From positions 62,001 through 126,000 of the forward strand of contig NZ_JACHJJ010000020.1 in NCBI RefSeq assembly GCF_014203605.1: 64,000 nucleotides of DNA, written 5' to 3'. Origin of the DNA: Thiemannella venezuelensis (GTDB lineage: Bacteria > Actinomycetota > Actinomycetes > Streptosporangiales > Streptosporangiaceae). The notes under the pieces are model-generated. The model ran no database searches. It worked only from the letters and a program-made list of their open reading frames with translations, and was not told the DNA's origin. Shown here piece after piece: positions 18,062 through 26,690 of the stretch (the stretch's first letter is position 1; the number at the start of each line of letters is the position of its first letter). The position numbers and the translations under genes are program-made.

Positions 18062-19354
18062 GTGTCCGCCGACTCCATCGACCCGGCCGCTCCCCGCTCC
18101 CGCCCCGCCGTGCTGGAGGCCATGCTGCGGGACCTGGAGGAACTCGTCACCTGCGAGTCCTTCTCCGCCGACCTGGCCGCGGTCGCCCGCAGCGCCGCGG
18201 TCGTCGCCGCGCAGGGCACCCGCCTGCTCGGCGCCGCACCCGAGACGATCGTGACCGACGGCGTCACCCACCTGCGCTGGTCCTTCGGCGTCCCCCGGGT
18301 GCTCGTCCTCGGCCACCACGACACGGTCTGGCCGGCCGGTTCCCTGGAGACCCGGCCGTGGTCGGTGACGGGCGGGATCGCCCGGGGACCGGGCGTGTTC
18401 GACATGAAGGCCGGGCTGGTCCAGGCGTTCCACGCGCTGGCCTCTCTGCCGTCCCTGGACGGGGTGTGCCTGCTGGTCACCGGGGACGAGGAGGTCGGCT
18501 CGGTCACCTCGCGCGCCCTGGTGGAGGAGGCGGCGCGCCGGTGCTCGGCGGCGTTCGTGCTGGAGGCGAGCGCCGACGGCGGGGTGCTGAAGACCGCGCG
18601 CAAGGGCACGTCGAACTACGAGGTCCTGGTGCACGGCAGGGCCGCGCACGCGGGACTCGACCCCGGCCGGGGCGCGAACGCCGCCGTCGAGCTGGCCCAC
18701 CAGGTCCTCGCGATCGGGGGCATCGCCGCGCTGGCGGACGCGGAGGACGGGGACCCGGCGGCCCCCGGAGCCGTGCCCTCGGGCGGCGCGGCTCCGGCCG
18801 CACCGGCGGCTCCGGGCATGGGCACCACGGTCACTCCGACCGTCCTGGCCGCGGGGACGACGGTCAACACCGTGCCCGCGCTGGCACGGGTCTCCGTGGA
18901 CGTCCGAGCACCGTCGCTCGCCGCGCAGGACCGGGTGGACGGGCTGATGCGGGCCCTGTCCCCCCGGATCGCCGGGACCCGGCTGGAGGTCATCGGCGGG
19001 CCGAACCGGCCGCCGATGGAGGCTTCCTCCTCCGCCGGGCTGTTCGCGCTGGCCGAGCGGGTCGCCGCCGGGCTGGGGCTCGGCCCGCTCGCCGGAACCG
19101 CCGTGGGAGGGGCCTCCGACGGCAACTTCACCGCCGGGGCGGGGTGTCCCACCCTCGACGGGCTCGGCGCGGTCGGGGGCGGCGCCCACGCCGACGACGA
19201 GCACGTGGTCGTCGCCGAGATGCCGGGCCGTACGGCGCTGCTGGCCGGGCTGGTCGAGGCGGTCCTGACCGGGGGCGGAGGACGGGAGGAGAGCGGCGCC
19301 CGCGCCGGGGCCGGGACGGGGACCGGGGAGGGTGCGCGGTGGGCGGCTCCGTGA
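18062..19354 (+). CDS. M20-family metallopeptidase, probable N-acyl-amino-acid hydrolase
   Basis: A 430-residue M20 peptidase of the carboxypeptidase G2/ArgE type. The metal ligands are visible: LGHHDTVWP, GVFDMKAG and the catalytic/ligand pair GDEEVGS. A C-terminal His occurs in GGAHADDEHV, and the lid domain lies between (GRAAHAGLDPGRGANA). The GTG at 18062 follows an AAAGG. The gene overlaps the next one (GNAT), and an N-acylamino-acid-racemase-type enolase follows. In Geobacillus the same trio converts D- to L-amino acids through N-succinyl intermediates, with the M20 enzyme removing the succinyl group. By analogy I propose the same role here. Confidence 0.85.
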   Translation: MSADSIDPAAPRSRPAVLEAMLRDLEELVTCESFSADLAAVARSAAVVAAQGTRLLGAAPETIVTDGVTHLRWSFGVPRVLVLGHHDTVWPAGSLETRPWSVTGGIARGPGVFDMKAGLVQAFHALASLPSLDGVCLLVTGDEEVGSVTSRALVEEAARRCSAAFVLEASADGGVLKTARKGTSNYEVLVHGRAAHAGLDPGRGANAAVELAHQVLAIGGIAALADAEDGDPAAPGAVPSGGAAPAAPAAPGMGTTVTPTVLAAGTTVNTVPALARVSVDVRAPSLAAQDRVDGLMRALSPRIAGTRLEVIGGPNRPPMEASSSAGLFALAERVAAGLGLGPLAGTAVGGASDGNFTAGAGCPTLDGLGAVGGGAHADDEHVVVAEMPGRTALLAGLVEAVLTGGGGREESGARAGAGTGTGEGARWAAP

Positions 19355-20136
19355 CGGGCGGCATCGCGGTGCGCGAGCTCCACTCCCTGGAGGAGTTCGG
19401 CGAGGTCTTCCGGCTGTTCGACCGCATCTGGCGGCCCGACCCCGGCGGTGCGCCGGTCACGGTCGAGCTGATGCGGGCGCTGTCGCACGCGGGCAACTAC
19501 GTCGCGGGGGCCTACGCGGAGGACGGGCGGCTGGCCGGCGCGTCGGTCGGGTTCCTGGCCGCGCCGGCGGGCCGGGCACTGCACTCCCACGTCACCGGCG
19601 CCGAGACCGGGCGCGGGGTCGGCCTGGCGCTCAAGCTCCACCAGCGCGAATGGGCGCTGGCCCGGGGCCTGGACCGCGTCACCTGGACCTACGACCCGCT
19701 GGTGCGGCGCAACGCCCACTTCAACCTGGTCAAACTCGGCGCCCTGCCGGAGGAGTACCTGCCGTCGTTCTACGGCGCCATGGACGACGCGATCAACGCC
19801 GGGGACGAGTCGGACCGGGTACTGGCGGTCTGGCGGCTCGCCGAGCCGCGCGTGGCGGCCGCCGTCCGCGGGGAGCCGTGCCCGCCGGAGGTGCCGCCGG
19901 ACGCCGCGACCGGGCTGGGCGAGCGCGACGGCCGCCCGGTCCCGGGCCGGGCCGACGCCCGGGTGGTGCTGGTGGCGGTGCCCTCCGACGTCGAGGCCCT
20001 GCGCCGCCGGGATCCCGGCGCGGCCAAGGCCTGGCGGCACGCCGTACGCGAGGTTCTGGGCGGCCTCATGGCTGAGGGCGCCCGCGTCACTGGATTTCAC
20101 CAGAAATCGTGCTATGTCGTGGAGAGACCCGGCTGA
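19339..20136 (+). CDS. GNAT acyltransferase, candidate D-amino-acid N-succinyltransferase
   Basis: A 265-residue GCN5-related acyltransferase. The acyl-CoA loop appears as HVTGAETGRGVGLALKLHQRE, and the later strand as ITWTYDPL-like sequence (VTWTYDPLVRRNAHFNLVKLGA), which is typical of this subgroup. The GTG at 19339 is preceded by GGGGAGGG with good spacing. A second GTG at 19351 overlaps the previous stop and would shorten the protein by four residues. Its place between an M20 hydrolase and an NSAR/OSBS-type enolase suggests that it loads a succinyl or acetyl group onto D-amino acids. The substrate is inferred only from context. Confidence 0.75.
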   Translation: MGGSVTGGIAVRELHSLEEFGEVFRLFDRIWRPDPGGAPVTVELMRALSHAGNYVAGAYAEDGRLAGASVGFLAAPAGRALHSHVTGAETGRGVGLALKLHQREWALARGLDRVTWTYDPLVRRNAHFNLVKLGALPEEYLPSFYGAMDDAINAGDESDRVLAVWRLAEPRVAAAVRGEPCPPEVPPDAATGLGERDGRPVPGRADARVVLVAVPSDVEALRRRDPGAAKAWRHAVREVLGGLMAEGARVTGFHQKSCYVVERPG

Positions 20137-20173
20137 CCGGCCGGGAGACCGGACGCACCGTCAAGGAGATCCG

Positions 20174-21283
20174 ATGAAGATCACCGGAGTCGAGCTGCGG
20201 CGGATCATGATGCCGCTGGTCTCGCCGTTCCGCACCTCGTTCGGGACCGAGACCGCCCGCGACGTGCTCCTGGTCCGGGTCGTCACCCCGGAGGCCGAGG
20301 GCTGGGGCGAGTGCGTGGCCATGGCCGAGCCCCGCTACTCCTCCGAGTACGCCGACGGGGCCGCCGAGGCCCTGCGCCGCTTCCTCGTCCCCGCCCTGCC
20401 CCGCAACGCCGCGGAGCTCGACGTCCACGCCGCGGGCCGGGCGATGGAGCCGTTCAAGGGCCACCGGATGGCCAAGGCCGCCCTGGAGACCGCCGTCCTG
20501 GACGCCCGCCTGCGCGCCTCGGGCGAGTCGTTCGGCTCCTTCCTCGGCGCCGCCCGGGACCGCGTCCCGTGCGGCGTCTCGGTCGGCATCATGGACTCCG
20601 TCCCCGAGCTCCTCGACGCCGTCGCCGGCTACGTCGAGGAGGGATACGTGCGGATCAAGCTGAAGATCGAGCCGGGCTGGGACGTCGCCCCGGTCCGGGC
20701 GGTGCGCGAGCGGTTCGGCGACGACCTGATGCTGCAGGTCGACGCCAACGCCGCCTACCGCCTCTCCGACGCCCACCACCTCGCCCGGCTGGACGCCTTC
20801 GGGCTGCTGCTGATCGAGCAGCCCCTGGCCGACGACGACCTGGTCCAGCACGCCCGGCTGGCGAAGCTGCTGCGCACGCCGATCTGCCTGGACGAGTCGA
20901 TCGAGTCCGCCGCGCACGCCGCCGCCGCGATCTCCCTGGGCGCCTGCTCCATCGTCAACGTCAAGCCCGGCCGGGTCGGCGGCTACCTGGAGGCCCGCCG
21001 CATCCACGACCTGTGCCGGGCGCACGGCGTGGCCGTCTGGTGCGGCGGCATGCTGGAGACCGGCCTCGGCCGCGCCGCCAACGTCGCCCTGGCTGCGCTG
21101 CCCGGCTTCACCCTGCCCGGCGACACCTCCGGTTCCGGCCGCTACTACGCCACCGACATCACGCCGCCGTTCGTCCTGGACGGCGGGCACCTGCCCGTCC
21201 CGGCAGGCCCCGGCCTCGGAGTGGAGCCCGTGCCGGAGATCCTGGACGAGGTCACCGTCTCCACCGAGTGGATCGCCCTCTGA
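20174..21283 (+). CDS. o-succinylbenzoate synthase/N-succinylamino-acid racemase family enolase
   Basis: A 369-residue enolase-superfamily enzyme. The barrel shows the family catalytic set: KxK in RIKLKIEPG, the metal ligands Asp in LQVDANAAY, Glu in LIEQPLAD and Asp in CLDESIES, and the late lysine in IVNVKPGRVGG. The N-terminal capping domain begins ITGVELRRIMMPLVSPF. AAGGAG lies just before the ATG at 20174. Family members make o-succinylbenzoate for menaquinone (MenC), racemise N-succinylamino acids, or do both. No other men genes are near, while an M20 hydrolase and a GNAT are. I therefore favour N-succinylamino-acid racemase activity in a D-amino-acid pathway. Confidence 0.88.
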   Translation: MKITGVELRRIMMPLVSPFRTSFGTETARDVLLVRVVTPEAEGWGECVAMAEPRYSSEYADGAAEALRRFLVPALPRNAAELDVHAAGRAMEPFKGHRMAKAALETAVLDARLRASGESFGSFLGAARDRVPCGVSVGIMDSVPELLDAVAGYVEEGYVRIKLKIEPGWDVAPVRAVRERFGDDLMLQVDANAAYRLSDAHHLARLDAFGLLLIEQPLADDDLVQHARLAKLLRTPICLDESIESAAHAAAAISLGACSIVNVKPGRVGGYLEARRIHDLCRAHGVAVWCGGMLETGLGRAANVALAALPGFTLPGDTSGSGRYYATDITPPFVLDGGHLPVPAGPGLGVEPVPEILDEVTVSTEWIAL

Positions 21284-21332
21284 CTCCGTCCGCCCCCGGC
21301 ACGGGCCCTCCTCCGCCTCCTGCCGCGGAACG

Positions 21333-21348
21333 CCGGTCCGCGGACCGG
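21333..21348. terminator. 16-base palindrome between convergent genes
   Basis: CCGGTCCG/CGGACCGG is a perfect palindrome placed between the stops of the racemase and the leftward lipase-like gene. It could fold as a six-base stem with a CGCG loop and act in both directions. There is no U tract. Confidence 0.4.
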
Positions 21349-21349
21349 G

Positions 21350-22540
21350 TCACTTCAGGACGGTGACCTCGGGGTAGCGCTTGGCGGGCCCGTCGAACAG
21401 CGGCTGCGCCCGCCCGCGCAGGTGGAGGTCGAAGAAGGCGCCGGCGTACGCACGGGTGATCTCCAGTGAGCGGCTCCCGGAGAGCGTGCCGAACATGTCC
21501 TCGTCCCCGATCCGCTCGGCCAGCAGCGGCGCGTAGTCGGTGAAGGATCCGTGGCCCGCGGTCCCGACCGAGGCCCAGCGCCGCCAGCCGGTCATGTGCC
21601 GCCAGTCCCGCGTCCACGTCGGGTCCCCCGCACCCGGCCGGGTCTGCCCGGCGCCCAGCAGCAGGAACGGCTTGCCGAGCCCCTTGTCCGGGATCGGGAT
21701 CCAGAAGGTGCCGTCCATGTTGATCCCGGCGCGCACCCGGGAGTCGGTGAGCATGGTGTGCGTGGCGCTGTTGCCGCCGACGGAGTGGCCGGCCATGCCG
21801 ATCCGGGACCGGTCGATCAGCCCCGCGTGCTTCCAGGCCGGGGCCTTCCCGGTCAGCCGGTCGAGGACGAAGGAGACGTCCGCCGCGCGGGTCCGGGTGC
21901 TCTTCTCACCGAATCCGGGCTCGTTCTGCGACGCGCAGGAGACGCAGGTCTCGGTGCGCCCGCCCGGGAAGGTCGTGGCGGCCTCGTGCGTGTGGTCGAT
22001 GCCCGCCACCGCGTAGCCCCGGCTCGCCAGATCCTCCGCCAGCGCCGTCAGCGAACTGCGGGGCATGCCGAAGCCCGGGGAGAGCACGACGAGGGGCAGC
22101 CCGCGACGGCGCCCGAGCGGCGCGGCGTCCGCGGCGGCGTTGGTCCGCGTCCGGCTCAGCGCCTCCCCCGGCACACCGGCACCCTGCCCCTGCAGCAGCA
22201 GCTCCGCCTCCTTCACGGTCATGTACGGCGCCGTCCGCCTCTTGGCGGTCCTGGCCGGGTACCAGATCGAGACCATGAGCTCCCGGGCCTTCTGCTCGGG
22301 CACCCACGGGTCGGGGCGGGAGCCGTCCACCAGGTGCAGCGTCGTCACGCCCACCGCGTGCGGTCCCGTCGGCCGGGGCAGGGCGAGCGCACCGGCCGGA
22401 TCCGGTGCGGCGGCGGGCGCGGGCGGCGCCCCGGTCGCGGCAAGAGCGGTGACGGGGGCGGCAAGGACGGTGGCGGGGGCGGCAAGGACGGCGGATACGA
22501 CAGAGGCGGCCAGAGCGCCGCGACGTACTGATCGTGACAT
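21350..22540 (-). CDS. secreted alpha/beta hydrolase, PAF-acetylhydrolase/lipase-like
   Basis: A 396-residue exported hydrolase. The signal peptide (MSRSVRRGALAASVVSAVLA) is followed by an alanine/proline linker. The serine nucleophile elbow is GMAGHSVGG, an oxyanion-side motif VVLSPGFG precedes it, and a late histidine lies in GTAGHGSFTDY. The pattern LMVSIWYPAR near the start and the GIDHTHEAATTFPGG block resemble the platelet-activating-factor acetylhydrolase family. The ATG at 22540 is preferred over one at 22549 because GAGGAT lies upstream of it. The natural ester substrate is unknown. Confidence 0.85.
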   Translation of the reverse strand: MSRSVRRGALAASVVSAVLAAPATVLAAPVTALAATGAPPAPAAAPDPAGALALPRPTGPHAVGVTTLHLVDGSRPDPWVPEQKARELMVSIWYPARTAKRRTAPYMTVKEAELLLQGQGAGVPGEALSRTRTNAAADAAPLGRRRGLPLVVLSPGFGMPRSSLTALAEDLASRGYAVAGIDHTHEAATTFPGGRTETCVSCASQNEPGFGEKSTRTRAADVSFVLDRLTGKAPAWKHAGLIDRSRIGMAGHSVGGNSATHTMLTDSRVRAGINMDGTFWIPIPDKGLGKPFLLLGAGQTRPGAGDPTWTRDWRHMTGWRRWASVGTAGHGSFTDYAPLLAERIGDEDMFGTLSGSRSLEITRAYAGAFFDLHLRGRAQPLFDGPAKRYPEVTVLK

Positions 22541-22739
22541 GTGGATCATCCTCGCGGCGCCCGGCCGCGCGCACCTCGGCCGAAAAGGCACTCGGCGGAT
22601 ACGACTTCCGCAGGAACCCCTCCGCCGATGGTCGCGGTCGCACGCCGCGCGGACCGCGACGAAAGGCGGTGCCCCTCAGCCCGTGGTCGGAGGCCGCACC
22701 GGGCCGCGGCCCTTCTCGGATGCCGGGGCGGCCGGCCCG

Positions 22740-22773
22740 GGGTCGCGTGAGCGGACGTCCGCTCACGCGACCC
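22740..22773. terminator. 34-base perfect palindrome over the end of the serine-hydrolase gene
   Basis: A 17-base perfect inverted repeat without spacer (GGGTCGCGTGAGCGGAC and its complement) covers the last three codons and the stop of the neighbouring gene. In RNA it would form a long hairpin with a tight loop, so a terminator is the simplest reading. Such an extended symmetric site could also bind a protein. Confidence 0.6.
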
Positions 22774-24148
22774 TGGGCGTGGCCCGGACGCCGAAGTGCA
22801 CGTACGGCGAGCCGTCGGCGAGCGTGTAGAAGACCACCGGGATCCAGTGCGGATCACCGTCGGGACGCCCGACGAAGGTGGTCGCGTCGACCGGGACGAG
22901 CTCGAACTCCAGCGGAGGGCGGAGCCCGGCGAGGCTGCCGGTGGCCTCGCTGTGCAGCCGGAGCCGGCCGTCGCGGACGGTCAGCGTCACGCGGTTGCCG
23001 GTCCGCTCGTAGACGCCTGCGTACCGCTCGACGTCGACCTCGACGGGCGTCCCGGGCGGTCCGAGCGGCGGCGGCACGGCCAGGCCGAGGAGCTCGGCGA
23101 AGAGCTCGGTGACCAGGGCGTGCTGGAAGGCGGCGGTGTGGCCGCCGTTGGCCAGCACGCACACGGCGGTCTCGCTGTCGGGCACCGTCCAGAGCATGGC
23201 GGCCTGCCCGATGGTGTTGCCGCCGTGGGAGACGATCCGGCGTCCGTCCCACTCGTCCAGGATCCATCCGATCCCCCACTGCCTGCCCAGGGTGTGGGGG
23301 TTGGGGATGTCCACCTGAGGCTCCCGCATCGCCCCCGGGTCGGCCAGCAGCGCCGTACCGAAGTGGGCGCGGGCGAAGGAGACGACGTCGGCGGGGCGCG
23401 AGCAGATCAGCCCGGCCGGGCCGCACGAGCGCATCAGGCCCCAGACCGGGCTGGGCTCGCCGTCGAAGTGGCCGGTGGCGGCGCGGAAGCGGATCACGTC
23501 CTCGGGCAGGGTCCAGGTGTGGGTCAGGCCGAGCGGCTCGATGATCTGCTCGCGCAGCGCGGCGTCCCAGACCTTCCCGGTCAGCCGCTCGATGATCCGC
23601 CCGGCGATGACGAAGCCGGAGTTGCCGTAGGACTGGGTGGCGCCGAGCGGGTGGTTGCGGGCGAGGCCCGCGCAGGCCGCGACGTACCTCTCCAGGCAGT
23701 CGTCGCCGCGGCCGGTGTCGAGGAACAGGTCGCCGTCGATGCCGGAGGTGTGCGAGAGCAGGTGCCGGACCGTGACGGTCCCCGCCAGTCCGGCGTCGGC
23801 GAGCCTGAACTCCGGCAGGACCTCGATGACGGGGGTGTCCAGGGTGATCCTGCCCTGCTCGGCCAGGAGCATGATCTGGGTCGCGGTCCAGACCTTGGTG
23901 ACCGACCCGATCTGGAAGAGCGAGTCCGTGGTGACCTCCACGCCGGTGCCGGTGCTGAGCACCCCGGCGGCGAACTCGTGCACCCGGCCCTCGTGCAGGA
24001 AGGCCAGGTTCGCGCCGGGCACCCCGAACTCGGCGATCAGCCCGGCGAGCCGGGCGCCCCAGCGCTCGGGGTCCGCCGCCCCGGCGGACGCCCCCGCCGC
24101 CGCCCCGGCGGTCTCTCCGGTGGTCGCTCCGGTGGTCGCTCCGGCCAC
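22763..24148 (-). CDS. serine hydrolase, beta-lactamase/AmpC-like family, with C-terminal beta domain
   Basis: A 461-residue serine hydrolase. The SxxK motif is SVTK in FQIGSVTKVWTA, the YxN motif is YGNSG, and HGGNT near residue 310 is the third motif. VRHLLSHTSGIDGD is typical of the family. After the catalytic domain a roughly 90-residue beta-rich lipocalin-like domain (VERYAGVYERTGNRVTLTV) completes the protein. I chose the GTG at 24148 because AGGAGAGGAG lies seven bases upstream. An ATG at 24193 has no such site. No signal peptide is visible. The substrate is unknown; members include esterases and D-peptidases. Confidence 0.85.
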   Translation of the reverse strand: MAGATTGATTGETAGAAAGASAGAADPERWGARLAGLIAEFGVPGANLAFLHEGRVHEFAAGVLSTGTGVEVTTDSLFQIGSVTKVWTATQIMLLAEQGRITLDTPVIEVLPEFRLADAGLAGTVTVRHLLSHTSGIDGDLFLDTGRGDDCLERYVAACAGLARNHPLGATQSYGNSGFVIAGRIIERLTGKVWDAALREQIIEPLGLTHTWTLPEDVIRFRAATGHFDGEPSPVWGLMRSCGPAGLICSRPADVVSFARAHFGTALLADPGAMREPQVDIPNPHTLGRQWGIGWILDEWDGRRIVSHGGNTIGQAAMLWTVPDSETAVCVLANGGHTAAFQHALVTELFAELLGLAVPPPLGPPGTPVEVDVERYAGVYERTGNRVTLTVRDGRLRLHSEATGSLAGLRPPLEFELVPVDATTFVGRPDGDPHWIPVVFYTLADGSPYVHFGVRATPRVA

Positions 24149-24192
24149 GCGGGGCTCCTCTCCTCGGTCCGGCCCGTTGGGACGATCATCCA

Positions 24193-24468
24193 TTGCGGGC
24201 CGGGCGAAGGGAACCCTCGGACAGGCCTCCCCCGCGGCCGGGCCCGCCGGCGGAGCGGACACGGACGGAGACCACGGCGAGGGCCCGGCCGAAGACCCTC
24301 GCCGGGACCCTGATCACCGCGCTCAACGTCTCGAACGCGGCCCTGATCCGGCAGGCGTGGGGCACCGACCGGGCGGCCGGGGCCGCGCTGCTCCCCTACG
24401 GGGCGTGGACGCTGTTCGCCACCGCCCTCACCACGGCGATCGTCCGCCTCAATCCCGGCGACGCGTGA
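24193..24468 (+). pseudogene. TspO/MBR-family C-terminal remnant
   Basis: The last 60 residues of this frame (LIRQAWGTDRAAGA, LLPYGAWTLFATAL, IVRLNPGDA) match the final two membrane helices of TspO/MBR tryptophan-rich sensory proteins, which typically end in an L-PY-W-FAT-LN-W-LN pattern. The first three helices are missing. They are replaced by an arginine/proline-rich sequence that overlaps the leader of the divergent gene. I read this as the tail of a deleted tspO gene. Confidence 0.55.
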
Positions 24469-24566
24469 CGCCCGTCCGCAGGCTCCGGCCGTACCCGCGA
24501 CCGGACACGAAAACGTCCGCCTCCGAGGACGAGCCGTTCCGGTTCCCCTGCCCGTAGATTCGCCTC

Positions 24567-26048
24567 ATGAGGCGGACAGCGGAGATCCACGACGTCGTGT
24601 TCCGCGGCGGCCGGGTGCTCGACCCCGAGACGGGCCTCGACGCGGTCGCGGACGTCGGCGTCACCGGCGGCGCCATCACCGCGGTGTCCGCCGGGCCGCT
24701 CGCCGGGCGGCGGACGGTCGACGTGGGCGGGCTCGTGCTCGCCCCGGGCTGGATCGACCTGCACAGCCACTCCGGCACCGTCGCCGGCCACCGCCTGCAG
24801 GCGCTCGACGGCGTGACCACCGTGCTGGAGCTGGAGGCCGGAGCCGCCCCGGTCGCCGAGGCGTACGCGGGCGCCGCCGCCGAGGGCCGCCCGCTCAACT
24901 ACGGCTTCTCCGCCTCCTGGGGGCAGGCCAGGATGGCGGCGGTCGGCGGCCTCCCCCTCGGCGGCGGCATCGTCGCCGCACTGCGCAACCTGGGGAATCC
25001 CGCCTGGCAGCGCGAGGCCTCCGCCCGTGAGCTGGACGCGCTGTTCGAGCTGCTCCGCCGGGAGCTCGCCGACGGCGCGCTCGGCGTGGGGGTGCTGGTC
25101 GGCTACGCCCCGCGCATCGCGCCCGAGGAGTATCGTGCCGTGGCCGCGCTCGCCGCCGAGGCCGGCGTCCCGGTCTACACCCACGCCCGCGACCTCGTCG
25201 AGCAGACCCCCGACATCCCGGTCGACGGCGCCGAGGAACTGGTCCGGGCCGCCGCCGCCACCGGCGCGCACATGCACTACTGCCACGTCAACAGCACGTC
25301 CCTGCGCCGGCTCGACCGGGTGCTCGCGCTCGTGGAGGCGGTCCGTGCCGAGGGCTCCCGGGTCTCGACCGAGGCCTACCCGTACGGCGCGGGCATGACC
25401 GGCATCGGCGCCGCCTTCCTCGCCCCCGAGCGGCTCTCCGCCCGCGGCCTGGAGCCCCGCTCGATCGTCTACGCGCCGACCGGGGAGCGGGTGGCGGACG
25501 CCGCGCGCCTGCGCGAGCTGCGGGCCGCCGACCCCGGCGGGCTGGCGGTCGTGCACTTCCTCGACGAGGACGCCCCCGCCGACATGGCCTTCGTCGACCG
25601 GGCCCTGCTCGCCCCGGGGACCGTGGTCGGGTCCGATGCCATGCCGCTGACCTGGACGGGGGCGCGTCCCGGCCCGATGGACTGGCCGCTGCCGCCCGGG
25701 GCCGTCACCCACCCGCGCACGGCGGGCACGTTCTCCAAGGTCCTGCGCCGGTACGTGCGCGAGACCCGGGCGCTGCCGCTGCTGGAGGCCGTACGGCGGT
25801 GCAGCCTGGCCCCCGCCCTGGTGCTCCAGGACGCGGTGCCCGCGCTGCGGCGCAAGGGCCGGATCCAGCCGGGCTGCGACGCGGACCTGGTCGTCTTCGA
25901 CCCGGAGGCGGTCAGCGACCAGGCGACCTACGCCGAGAGCACCAGGCCCTCGACCGGCTACGCCCACGTGCTCGTCGGCGGCGAGCACGTGGTGCGGGAC
26001 GGCGCGCTGGTCCCCGGCGCGCTCCCCGGCCGCCCGGTCAGGCGCTGA
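24567..26048 (+). CDS. amidohydrolase, N-acyl-D-amino-acid deacylase (D-aminoacylase) family
   Basis: A 493-residue zinc amidohydrolase. A small beta domain (GGRVLDPETGLDAVADV) leads into the metal motif HxH (His66/His68 in GWIDLHSHSG). Later features include YTHARD, HMHYCHVNS, the catalytic Asp in VGSDAMPLTW and the closing beta strand CDADLVVFDPE. These fit enzymes that free D-amino acids from their N-acyl forms. A TAGATT -10-like hexamer lies only about a dozen bases before the ATG, so the mRNA may be nearly leaderless. The D-amino-acid salvage operon lies 3 kb to the left, which fits the proposed substrate class. Confidence 0.85.
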   Translation: MRRTAEIHDVVFRGGRVLDPETGLDAVADVGVTGGAITAVSAGPLAGRRTVDVGGLVLAPGWIDLHSHSGTVAGHRLQALDGVTTVLELEAGAAPVAEAYAGAAAEGRPLNYGFSASWGQARMAAVGGLPLGGGIVAALRNLGNPAWQREASARELDALFELLRRELADGALGVGVLVGYAPRIAPEEYRAVAALAAEAGVPVYTHARDLVEQTPDIPVDGAEELVRAAAATGAHMHYCHVNSTSLRRLDRVLALVEAVRAEGSRVSTEAYPYGAGMTGIGAAFLAPERLSARGLEPRSIVYAPTGERVADAARLRELRAADPGGLAVVHFLDEDAPADMAFVDRALLAPGTVVGSDAMPLTWTGARPGPMDWPLPPGAVTHPRTAGTFSKVLRRYVRETRALPLLEAVRRCSLAPALVLQDAVPALRRKGRIQPGCDADLVVFDPEAVSDQATYAESTRPSTGYAHVLVGGEHVVRDGALVPGALPGRPVRR

Positions 26049-26151
26049 CCCCGCCCGGGGAGGCGTCTCCCGGGCAGGCGTCTCCCCGGCGGGAGGCCGC
26101 CCGGCGACGCCGCGGTGCCGGCCGCCCGCCCCGGGCGGCATGCTTGGAGTC

Positions 26152-26628
26152 ATGACGTATCGCGTGTGTGTCGTGTGCCTGGGAAACATCTGCCGCTCCC
26201 CCATGGCGGAGGTCGTGCTGCGCCGGACGCTCGCCGACCACGGGCTGGACGGGCTGGTCGCGGTCGACAGCGCGGGAACCGGCGGCTGGCACCGGGGCGG
26301 CCCGATGGACGAGCGGGCCGCCGAGACGCTGGCCGAGCACGGCTACGACGGCTCCGCGCACCGGGCCCGGCAGTTCCTGGAGGAGTGGTACGGCGAGGTG
26401 GACCTCGTGCTGGCGATGGACCGGGAGAACCTGCGCGCCCTGCGCCGCCTGGCCCCGCCGGGGGCCGACGTGCGGCTGTTCCGGTCGTTCGACCCGGCCG
26501 CGCCGGAGGGCGCCGAGGTGCCCGACCCCTACTACGGCGGGCGCGAGGGCTTCACCGAGGTGCTGGAGATGGTCCGGGCCGCGTCCAAGGGCCTGGCCGA
26601 GCACCTGTCGGAGAGGCTCCGTCCCTGA
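26152..26628 (+). CDS. low-molecular-weight protein-tyrosine phosphatase
   Basis: A 158-residue cytosolic phosphatase. The P-loop CLGNICRS places the nucleophile at Cys9 with Arg15, and the general acid is Asp125 in VPDPYYGG. The length is standard. The ATG at 26152 has GGAG four bases upstream. It probably acts on tyrosine-phosphorylated proteins or on small arylphosphates. No kinase neighbour gives a partner. Confidence 0.94.
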   Translation: MTYRVCVVCLGNICRSPMAEVVLRRTLADHGLDGLVAVDSAGTGGWHRGGPMDERAAETLAEHGYDGSAHRARQFLEEWYGEVDLVLAMDRENLRALRRLAPPGADVRLFRSFDPAAPEGAEVPDPYYGGREGFTEVLEMVRAASKGLAEHLSERLRP

Positions 26629-26669
26629 GGAGCCCCTGAGGAGTGCCGCCGGACCCGCGGACCAGGGCT

Positions 26670-26690
26670 CAGGGATCAGGGATCAGGGAT
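26670..26690. repeat. three 7-base direct repeats at the end of the oxidoreductase gene
   Basis: CAGGGAT is repeated perfectly three times and spans the stop codon region of the leftward oxidoreductase gene. It is probably a slippage product with no evident function. Confidence 0.6.

Noticed and set aside
17245-19338. Long N-terminal extension of the GNAT gene
   Set aside because: The upstream frame overlaps the permease and M20 genes and is arginine/glycine-rich noise. A start at 19339 or 19351 fits the fold.
20174-21283. menC of a menaquinone operon
   Set aside because: No other men genes are adjacent, and the flanking M20 and GNAT genes favour the N-acylamino-acid racemase role. Bifunctionality cannot be excluded.
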